From Planctomycetaceae bacterium UBA6163 (GTDB taxonomy: Bacteria; Planctomycetota; Planctomycetia; Pirellulales; Pirellulaceae), in contig DIUH01000315.1 in NCBI GenBank assembly GCA_002428205.1, forward strand, positions 2,338 to 14,721: DNA of 12,384 bases. Direction: 5' to 3'. Every line of letters starts with the position of its first letter. Within the stretch, counting starts at the first letter, position 1. Below the pieces are notes generated by a model. The model worked only from the letters and a program-made list of their open reading frames with translations. It had not been told where the DNA came from and made no database searches. Below are positions 1 through 6,472 of the stretch, in pieces. The position numbers were made by a program, and so were the translations under genes.

Positions 1-3000
1 CGCAACAGTCGAATCCGCGCGGATGTTTCGTCGCCTGGTGCCCCCGGCGGCAACCCCGGCATTTCGACCGACGTGACCAACGGCCCGAGCAACATCAATG
101 GCGGAACGTCCGATTTCAACGTGACGCTCGCCGGTACGATTCGTATGCTGGAAAACGCGGCGGGCGATCGCATGACGCCGGCCCCGAACTCGCCGATTAT
201 CGACAGCGCGGTTAACTCGATTGCCGAACGTGATCGATTCGGGGCGCTCAAGTTGTCAGTCGGAATTCCGGTCAGCAATATCTTGGCACCAGACCGCGAT
301 AACAGTGGCCAGTTGCGGGCGGATGATCCCAGCGTCGCATCCCCGGGTGGTCTCGGGGCGAACGTGTTCAAAGATCGCGGTGCACTGGATCGCGCCGACT
401 TTGTCGGCCCCGTTGCGATCATCGAATCGCCGCGTGACAACGACGCGTCGGGCATCGATTCGGATCCGTCGGAAACATTCTTGCAATTGAACTCGGGGAT
501 CTATGACGAGTTCCGTATTCTGCTGCGCGACGTCGGCGACTCATCGGATCCTTTCGTCGGCAGCGGCATTGATGACAACACGGTCGTCGTCCCGGTGTTG
601 CCAGGGCTTCGCAAGGCCGGCGCGAATGTCGCGTTGTTCGAAGGCGATCGATTGCTCGCCGAAGGGATCGATTACACCTTCAGCTATGATTCCACGCGTG
701 GCTTGATCACCCTTCGACCGCTGGCCGGTATTTGGCGTAATGATCGCGCTTATCGCATATCGATCAACAACCGTGACCGAATGGTCGGTTTAGCACCGAG
801 TGCTAACGCGATCGCTGACGGTGATTCGTTCTTGGTGGTCGATGACAACGGCGGGCGGGTTACGTTCGAGTTCGAATCGGGCTATGAGCTGCGGATTCCC
901 GAAACGTTGCAATTCACCGTTCCACAAGCGGCCACTGGCACCGGAGGAATTTCCGATGGTTCGCGGTTCAGCATCTCGGGGATTACCGGCAATCCGATTT
1001 TCTTTGAGTTTGATCGCGACAACGTAACGTTGCCGGGCAGCCGTGTGATTCGCTTCGCAACCGGCGATACGCCCGAAATGATCGCGGCCGCCGCTGGCGA
1101 TGCGATCGCGGCTGCTGTCACCGCCGGATTGTTAAATGTGACTCCTGTGGTCAACGGTGCAAGCGTGATCATCGGCAGCGAACCGGGTACGATTCTCGAC
1201 GCCAGTCGGACGGCGCTACTAACGTCGGCACGCACGATCGCGTTATCGGTGCCTGCTGTGGTGACCGGCCCAGGCGGAATTGTTGATGGTGACACGTTCA
1301 CCATCAGCGACGGGAACCGAACCGTGCGGTTCGAGTTCGATGACGATGGCGCGTTCAATCCTGTCAATCAGATTGTCGATATTGGTGGATTGACCCAGCT
1401 TGACGCGGTCCGTGATGCGATCTTCGATGCGATCATCGCTTCGCCGCTGAGCCTGCGACCGTTCTTGGTCGGCAATTTGATCTTCTTGAACTTGCCGGAA
1501 GGCGGATCGGCCCAAGTCGCCACGGGGCAACTCGGCGTGGTCGGGATCAGCCGCACGCCAGCCGACGGCAGCACGATTACGTTTACTCAGCTCGATGGCA
1601 CTCCGGTTACATTCGTGTTGGATCGAACCGATGTGGCGGTTGAATTGCCAGCCGGTGCCGTTGTGATTCCGTTCACGCGGGAAATGACTGGTGACCAATT
1701 GGCCCAGCGGATCGCGACCGCGATTCGCGGCACGACCATCAATGGCTTGGATACCACAGCCGTATTCGCCAACCCAGGTGGACAAGTCGCGATTGGCGGA
1801 ACCGCGCCGGGGCTGGATACACCGGGATTGGGTCTAGGCCTGGATGCAGGATCGACGTTAGAGATCGTGGGCACGCCGGGTGTCAGCGGTTCAAGTTTGT
1901 TGACGATCTCTGGGCCGTTGTTGTTGCAGTTGCCGATTGTCGGGGGCAGCGGCATTCCCGACGACAGCCAATTCGTGTTGAACGATGGGAACAATGTCGT
2001 CACGTTCCAGTACAACATCGAACTATCGGGAGCATCCAATCCGTTCGCTACTCAGATTTCGTATCGCACGTTTGACGATGTCGAAGCGATCGCACTGGCG
2101 ACCGTGACTGCGATCAACGCATCGGGATTGAATATCGTTGCGGTGAACCTTGGCGGTGGCCGAATTTCGCTGGGCGATATTGCCGAAGATCAATTCGGGT
2201 TCCCTGTGCCGCAGGCACCGATCAACCCTGGGGATCCGGTTGAAGAAGTGATCCCCGCGCCGTTGACGGTTCGTCGTGGCATCGTCGATGATGGGGAACA
2301 GATCATCATCACCCAAGGCGGCCAAACGTTACGGTTCGAGTTCGAAGCGGCAACCGGTGGTGGCGGCGTCGCACCGGGATTCATTCCGGTTGTCTTCCAA
2401 CCGGGCAGCACCGTTGATAACGTCGCGTCGGTTTTGGCCGCAGCGATCAACAATAACCGAGGTAACTTGACGCTTAGCGCTACTGCGTTGTCCGGCGGTC
2501 GGGTTAACTTGGCCGATAATTCGCAAACCGTGGTCGATGTCTCGGCCGCACCAACGGTCGCGTTAAGCGGAACGCCTGGCGGAGCCAACACAGTTCGCTT
2601 CAACGGTTCGTTCGGATCCGAAGAGATGAAGCTGGCTTTGATCGCGGCGATCAACCAGGCTAACGCCGCAGGCACCACTTCGCTGACGGCTGTCAATCGC
2701 GGTGGCGGTACGTTCTTTATCGAGAACGGCCAATTCATCGACGGACCGCTGGATAATTACTTCCTGCAAGCAGTTAAGGACGTCGCCGGAAATCCGCTCA
2801 AACCGAACCGTGATGACAACACGACCCAGTTCACGTTGTTGATGCCAACGGTCGGCCTGGATTATGGCGATGCGCCCGATCCGTTCTTCGGTGTTTCCGG
2901 CCGATATCCGACGTTGCTGTCCAGCGACGGTGCACGCCATGTCGTCGATCGCAACGGGGTTCGACTAGGTAGGTTGATCGATGTGGATCGCGACGGCATG

Positions 3001-6000
3001 CCAAGCCCCAATGCGGATGGTGACGACACGACGATCTTTGTCGTTGGTACCACCGGTTCACTATTTAATGCAGTGGTTCAGCCCGGGTTTGTGGAGATCT
3101 CGTTTAATCTTGGCGGTGATGTCACGGCGCTGGACGGCGATACGGTAACGATCTCCACGGGCGTCGATACGGCGACTTTGGAATTCGATACCAACGGGTT
3201 GTTTAATGAAAACAACTTCGCGGCCAGCGTTGACGGATCGATGCCGGTGACGCCCGCGATGATCGCAGAAGCGGTCAGGCGAGCCGTCCAGGAGAGCCCG
3301 CTTCGGCCGGCCGATGTGGTTGTTCACGGCGATACCGTGCGCATCATCACCAATGACGAAGATGGCGTCGTCTTCACCAGTGCCGTCAACCCAACGGGTG
3401 TCCTGAACCCAGGCGTGCCGTTGGAGATTCAAGTCACCGTAACCGGCTCCGGCGTGGTCGAAGCTTGGATCGACTTTAACTTCGATGGCGACTGGGATGA
3501 CCCCAACGAACAGATCATCAACGCATTGACACCCGGTGCTATTTTTACCGCGGCTCCTGGCGTCGAGACGACACGCACGTTTGTGATCAACGTCCCCTCG
3601 ACGGCTCCGCGTCCCGCTTCACCGACCGTGACGTACGCACGTTTCCGTGTGAGCAACGATGGCGGTTTGTCGCCGCGAGGATTAGCCCTCAGCGGCGAAG
3701 TTGAAGATTACGCGTTGACGATTTTGCCAGGTGCACCACCGATCATCAGCACCGCAAACAATCAACGCCAATATAGCGTGGCCGAAGACGGTATCCTGCA
3801 AGCGCGTGACTTTGACGGTACGTTGACGCCCAATATCGCCAACGATAACAGCATCTTAGTCGGCATTGTCGATCCCGATGGTGATGATATCGGGGTCTAT
3901 GCCGAAGACATCGGCACCCAGACGTTGACCGATGCCGACGGTGTGACCGCTGGCGAGTTGACACTCTTTGGCGACGGAACGTTTACCTTTGTTCCGGCAC
4001 CCGATTACTTCGGGTCCACCACGTTTACCGCCCGCGTGACGGACCTCAAGCCAGGGGCGGTCGGGACGCAACTGCTCAGCCCAGTAGCGCTGACGATCAC
4101 CATCACGATCGATCCGGTGAATGATCCGCCGTTTGCGACGACGACACCGGTGGTGTTGCAACGCACGACCGACGAGGACATTCCGATCACACTGACGTTG
4201 CCCGAGTTGACGGCGCTGTTCTCGCCAGGGCCGGCAAACGAATCGACTCAACCGCTGTCGATTCAGTCCGCTGGAGTGAACGGTGTTGGGTTCCAGACCG
4301 AACTCGGTGGCGTGTTGCAATTGATCGGCGGTAACATCCGCTACACACCTCCAGTGGACTTCCCTGGACCGGGCCCGGACCGATTCACCTATGTCGTTGC
4401 GGATGATCCGCAAGACCCGAATCAGTTCATCGAAACGTCGGCAACGCTTGGCACCGTCCTGATCACCATCCGATCGGTCAACGATCCGCCGATCGTCACC
4501 AACGACACATTCAACTTCACCGGCGATGGACCGTTTACGATTCCGATCACGGGTGTTGGTGGGATCCTGACCAACGATTTGCCAGGTCCGCCTGATGAAG
4601 TTGCCGCTGGCCAGACGCTGTCGCTGGTCCCAGGACAATTCCCGCGCGGCACCTTGCGTGGCGGCCAAGTTAATTTCGCCAATGGCGGTACGACCTTGAT
4701 CTACACGCCACCAGCGAACTTCAGCGGGCCCGACCAGTTCGAGTATCGCGTGGTCGACAACGGTGTTCCGCCGGCAATGGCGACGGGCACCGTATTGATC
4801 AATGTCGATGGCGATAATTCGCCGCCGATTTTCATTGGCATCAACGGGGATACCAATCGACGTTCCTTGCAGTTCGATGAAAGCAAGCAGACCGAACAGG
4901 TCATTGACTTTAATTTGAACTCGTGGTTCTTCGATCCCGAAGGTGATTCGTCAACCTTTACGGTTTCCAGCAGCAACTCGGGCTTGGTCAACGCGACCAC
5001 GATTGTCGATCCGGCGACCGGCGCGACAACGCTGAGGCTTCGTTTGCCGTCGTTCCAATTTGGTAATGCGACATTGACGATCGTCGCGACCAATGTCGGT
5101 GGCGGCCCCGCGGCGGCGCCGGTCGAGGTTCCCGTTACGGTCATCAACACGCCTGATCCACCGGTATTGATCGGCACGCTCAATCCGCTTCAGGCTGTTG
5201 AAGACGAAACAATTGTCAGGAACTTGGCCAACATTTTCTTTGATCCTGATGGCGGCCCGCTGTTCTATTCGGTTTCACGCATCGGCAACATTATCAATCC
5301 GACGCCTGCACAGATCGCGGCCTCTGGATTGGTACAGTCGATCGTGTTTGTCGGAAATCAGATGACGATCAATTTGGTTCCCGATCGATCGGGATCGGCG
5401 CAAATTGAGATCCGAGCCACTGACGGAACGTTCTCGGTGACCGATGCGTTCACCTTGAATGTATCGCCGGTACCCGACGCCCCGATCGGAAAGCCTGACG
5501 AGTATGAGGTGCCCATTGGCGCCCGGTTGCAGGTGCTGAATCCATCCAACGGTGTTTTGGCGAACGATACCGATGCGGATGATGATCTGTTCCCTGGTAC
5601 CAACCAGAAGTTGCGGGTTCATTTGCCGAGCGTTTCGGGGGCCAACCCGACCTCGATCGAGAACGGGACCGGTGTGAGAGTCACGACGGCCCTCGGACAA
5701 CTTGATATGTTCCGTGATGGCACGTTCATCTACACCAACACCAGCGGTTCCACAGGTGCCGTCGATTCATTCACCTACCGTCCGATCGATCCGACCGGTT
5801 TGCTGGGCCAACCGACCACGGTGACAATTGAACTGGGGCGATCGCAGTATCAGAATCCGATCCCTGGGTTTAACTTTGACGTGACGGCCGACGGGGCCAT
5901 CACTCCGCTTGATGCGCTGCGAATCCTGAACCTTCTATCGTCACGCCGGGTTGCCGGTGTTCCGGTATCATCGCTGACGACGGCCCCACCAGACTTCTAC

Positions 6001-6372
6001 GATGTCAATGGTGACGGGTTGATCGAACCGGTCGATGCGTTGCTGGTGATCATGGAAGTTTCGCGGCAAAATCAGTTGCAACGCGGAGAGGGTGAAGCGG
6101 TTGCGTTGCCCGCGTCTGCGTCCAGTCAGATTTTCGCCGCCTCATCGATCTCGTTGCCAGAAATCGATCGTGGTATCGATGATTCCGAGTCTGCGGTTTA
6201 CACCGTAATTGCGGATCCGATGACCGATTGGTTTAACAACGACGATGACGATCACACCAACCTTTTGGCTGATGACGTTACAACCCGAAGAACAGCATCA
6301 TCGGATAGGAATATCATGAATGAAGCGATTGACGAAGCGTTGTTGTCTTGGATGGACCCAACTAACCTCTGA
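1..6372 (+). CDS. Giant extracellular Ig/GEVED/tandem-95/dockerin protein, 5' end missing
   Basis: The frame is open from base 1 to the TGA at 6370-6372, giving 2123 visible residues; the true start lies upstream. A GTG at 73 is only an internal codon. Domains by window residue: end of a beta-helix-like region (1-137, with SPIIDSAVNS and GANVFKDRGALDRADFVGP), a Big_5-like Ig domain (about 138-945) split by a module array (268-910), a GEVED domain (954-1241), six tandem-95/cadherin-like repeats (1258-1946), a dockerin (1952-2022) and an acidic tail (2023-2123). I see no cysteine, no transmembrane segment and no enzyme motif. This composition is typical of exported planctomycete giants, so I infer a surface or matrix protein; the dockerin suggests calcium-dependent docking to a partner not seen here. 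Gene 2 follows 100 bases downstream on the same strand. The reading frame is certain; the cellular role is inferred. Confidence 0.97.
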   Translation, partial: RNSRIRADVSSPGAPGGNPGISTDVTNGPSNINGGTSDFNVTLAGTIRMLENAAGDRMTPAPNSPIIDSAVNSIAERDRFGALKLSVGIPVSNILAPDRDNSGQLRADDPSVASPGGLGANVFKDRGALDRADFVGPVAIIESPRDNDASGIDSDPSETFLQLNSGIYDEFRILLRDVGDSSDPFVGSGIDDNTVVVPVLPGLRKAGANVALFEGDRLLAEGIDYTFSYDSTRGLITLRPLAGIWRNDRAYRISINNRDRMVGLAPSANAIADGDSFLVVDDNGGRVTFEFESGYELRIPETLQFTVPQAATGTGGISDGSRFSISGITGNPIFFEFDRDNVTLPGSRVIRFATGDTPEMIAAAAGDAIAAAVTAGLLNVTPVVNGASVIIGSEPGTILDASRTALLTSARTIALSVPAVVTGPGGIVDGDTFTISDGNRTVRFEFDDDGAFNPVNQIVDIGGLTQLDAVRDAIFDAIIASPLSLRPFLVGNLIFLNLPEGGSAQVATGQLGVVGISRTPADGSTITFTQLDGTPVTFVLDRTDVAVELPAGAVVIPFTREMTGDQLAQRIATAIRGTTINGLDTTAVFANPGGQVAIGGTAPGLDTPGLGLGLDAGSTLEIVGTPGVSGSSLLTISGPLLLQLPIVGGSGIPDDSQFVLNDGNNVVTFQYNIELSGASNPFATQISYRTFDDVEAIALATVTAINASGLNIVAVNLGGGRISLGDIAEDQFGFPVPQAPINPGDPVEEVIPAPLTVRRGIVDDGEQIIITQGGQTLRFEFEAATGGGGVAPGFIPVVFQPGSTVDNVASVLAAAINNNRGNLTLSATALSGGRVNLADNSQTVVDVSAAPTVALSGTPGGANTVRFNGSFGSEEMKLALIAAINQANAAGTTSLTAVNRGGGTFFIENGQFIDGPLDNYFLQAVKDVAGNPLKPNRDDNTTQFTLLMPTVGLDYGDAPDPFFGVSGRYPTLLSSDGARHVVDRNGVRLGRLIDVDRDGMPSPNADGDDTTIFVVGTTGSLFNAVVQPGFVEISFNLGGDVTALDGDTVTISTGVDTATLEFDTNGLFNENNFAASVDGSMPVTPAMIAEAVRRAVQESPLRPADVVVHGDTVRIITNDEDGVVFTSAVNPTGVLNPGVPLEIQVTVTGSGVVEAWIDFNFDGDWDDPNEQIINALTPGAIFTAAPGVETTRTFVINVPSTAPRPASPTVTYARFRVSNDGGLSPRGLALSGEVEDYALTILPGAPPIISTANNQRQYSVAEDGILQARDFDGTLTPNIANDNSILVGIVDPDGDDIGVYAEDIGTQTLTDADGVTAGELTLFGDGTFTFVPAPDYFGSTTFTARVTDLKPGAVGTQLLSPVALTITITIDPVNDPPFATTTPVVLQRTTDEDIPITLTLPELTALFSPGPANESTQPLSIQSAGVNGVGFQTELGGVLQLIGGNIRYTPPVDFPGPGPDRFTYVVADDPQDPNQFIETSATLGTVLITIRSVNDPPIVTNDTFNFTGDGPFTIPITGVGGILTNDLPGPPDEVAAGQTLSLVPGQFPRGTLRGGQVNFANGGTTLIYTPPANFSGPDQFEYRVVDNGVPPAMATGTVLINVDGDNSPPIFIGINGDTNRRSLQFDESKQTEQVIDFNLNSWFFDPEGDSSTFTVSSSNSGLVNATTIVDPATGATTLRLRLPSFQFGNATLTIVATNVGGGPAAAPVEVPVTVINTPDPPVLIGTLNPLQAVEDETIVRNLANIFFDPDGGPLFYSVSRIGNIINPTPAQIAASGLVQSIVFVGNQMTINLVPDRSGSAQIEIRATDGTFSVTDAFTLNVSPVPDAPIGKPDEYEVPIGARLQVLNPSNGVLANDTDADDDLFPGTNQKLRVHLPSVSGANPTSIENGTGVRVTTALGQLDMFRDGTFIYTNTSGSTGAVDSFTYRPIDPTGLLGQPTTVTIELGRSQYQNPIPGFNFDVTADGAITPLDALRILNLLSSRRVAGVPVSSLTTAPPDFYDVNGDGLIEPVDALLVIMEVSRQNQLQRGEGEAVALPASASSQIFAASSISLPEIDRGIDDSESAVYTVIADPMTDWFNNDDDDHTNLLADDVTTRRTASSDRNIMNEAIDEALLSWMDPTNL
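421..2829 (+). other. Big_5 (SbsA-like) Ig domain, split by a module array
   Basis: The front half runs to about base 780 and contains VALFEGDRLLAEGIDYTFSY and the strand AYRISINNRDR (751-780). The back half, at 2752-2808, reads NYFLQAVKDVAGNPLKPN. In the Big_5 family a YxIxI strand is normally followed within a few residues by (K/R)DxAGNPL. Here the two parts are separated by about 650 residues of repeated modules. The assignment rests on these motifs alone, and the front boundary is approximate. Confidence 0.6.
802..2730 (+). repeat. Tandem array of ~100-residue DGDxFxI/FEFD modules, half module at each end
   Basis: The module begins with a pattern like (I)xDGDxFxIxDGxxxxxFEFD, then a V-x-F strand, then an Ala-rich helix (xxxIAxAIxxAI), then TxVxxGGxVxLG. 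By eye the copies are: M0 802-948 (front half only), M1 949-1278, M2 1279-1560, M3 1561-1953, M4 1954-2280, M5 2281-2583, and M6 2584-2730 (back half only). A linker strand of the LxLxVPxxxTGxGG type precedes several of them. DNA identity between copies is low beyond short words such as the one encoding RFEF, so the repeats are old. They have the look of a beta-rich domain with one helix. I know of no assigned function. Confidence 0.8.
2860..3723 (+). other. GEVED domain, interrupted by one module
   Basis: The family's landmark motifs appear in order: LDYGDAPDP, YPTLLSSDGARHVV, NADGDD (3010-3027), DEDGVVFTS (from 3355), AWIDFNFDGDWDDPNEQI, YARFRVSNDGGLSPRG and GEVEDYALTI (3694-3723). GEVED domains are common in secreted proteins of planctomycetes and Bacteroidetes, with acidic loops that may bind calcium. 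Normally NADGDD leads within a few residues to DEDGV; here 107 residues intervene (3028-3348). The domain call is firm; its ligand is unknown. Confidence 0.85.
3028..3348 (+). repeat. Extra DGDxFxI/FEFD module inside the GEVED domain
   Basis: The segment contains LDGDTVTIS, then TLEFDTNGLF, then the Ala-rich helix MIAEAVRRAVQ, then VVVHGDTVRII. This is the same order of elements as the modules in the array at 802-2730. It lies exactly between the GEVED motifs NADGDD and DEDGV. Confidence 0.7.
3772..5838 (+). repeat. Six tandem-95 / cadherin-like Ig repeats
   Basis: Approximate units are 3772-4131, 4132-4491, 4492-4827, 4828-5163, 5164-5484 and 5485-5838. Two end in VNDPP (4117-4131 and 4477-4491), others in the variants DNSPP, TPDPP and VPDAP. 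Typical internal motifs are AEDG, VDPDGDD, GDGTFTFVPAPDYFGS, YTPPANFSGPDQFEYRVVD, VLANDTDADDD and DGTFIYT. This is the bacterial cadherin-like (Big_9/tandem-95) pattern of calcium-stiffened stalks in adhesins. Units 4 and 5 are the most divergent. The inferred role is a rod that spaces the N-terminal domains from the C-terminal dockerin. Confidence 0.85.
5854..6066 (+). other. Type I dockerin domain
   Basis: There are two calcium loops: DVTADGAITPLD (5878-5913, residues 1960-1971) followed by the helix ALRILNLLSS, and DVNGDGLIEPVD (6001-6036, residues 2001-2012) followed by ALLVIMEVSRQ. Both follow the DxNxDGxxxxxD dockerin plan, with Thr replacing Asn at position 3 of the first loop. The loops are 41 residues apart, longer than in classic cellulosomal dockerins but usual for planctomycete proteins as far as I recall. 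No cohesin is visible in the window. Confidence 0.88.
6067..6369 (+). other. Acidic C-terminal tail after the dockerin
   Basis: These 101 residues follow the dockerin. The segment is Ser/Ala-rich at first, has the acidic run NNDDDDH near 6235, and ends in a predicted helix NIMNEAIDEALLSWMD. It has no LPXTG motif and no hydrophobic anchor followed by basic residues, so it is neither a sortase nor a PEP-CTERM signal. A terminal sorting or binding helix is possible but unproven. Confidence 0.5.
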
Positions 6373-6472
6373 TATTCGTGAGTATTTTGACTTCAAGGCC
6401 ATTGGGCCTTGAGTCGTTGACCGGATCGAAACATCTCCTTTTCAGTTCAATTTTTCATAAAGTTACCGGACC
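6373..6472. other. Intergenic spacer between the two giant genes
   Basis: This 100-base spacer holds the hairpin at 6389-6415 and an AT-rich stretch (about 6440-6462) before the ATG at 6473. I find no Shine-Dalgarno sequence in the 20 bases before the ATG, which is common in planctomycetes. A TTGACC at 6417-6422 resembles a -35 box but has no fitting -10 box. Whether gene 2 has its own promoter or is read through from gene 1 cannot be decided from the sequence. Confidence 0.6.
6389..6415 (+). terminator. Hairpin after gene 1, without U tract
   Basis: A perfect 8-bp stem, TCAAGGCC (6393-6400) with GGCCTTGA (6405-6412), encloses the loop ATTG. Three more pairs (GAC 6389-6391 with GTC 6413-6415) extend it across one bulged T. 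It starts 17 bases after the stop codon. No T run follows directly; the TTTTT at 6451-6455 is too far away. It could be a weak or non-canonical terminator, or a structure that protects the mRNA end. Confidence 0.5.

Noticed and set aside
73..75. GTG as the start of gene 1
   Set aside because: The frame is open back to base 1, coding character continues upstream, and the sequence there is the inside of a secreted domain with no export signal. The start lies outside the window.
3856..4668. Long minus-strand open frame (270 codons), and others such as 1243-1785 and 9110-9724
   Set aside because: They lie opposite well-supported domains, and their translations are Arg/His-rich and low in recognisable motifs. 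They are shadows of the codon bias of the plus-strand genes.
6417..6462. Possible promoter for gene 2 (TTGACC at 6417, CATAAA at 6456)
   Set aside because: The spacing between the boxes is 33 bases, far from the usual 16-18, and no other -10 fits.
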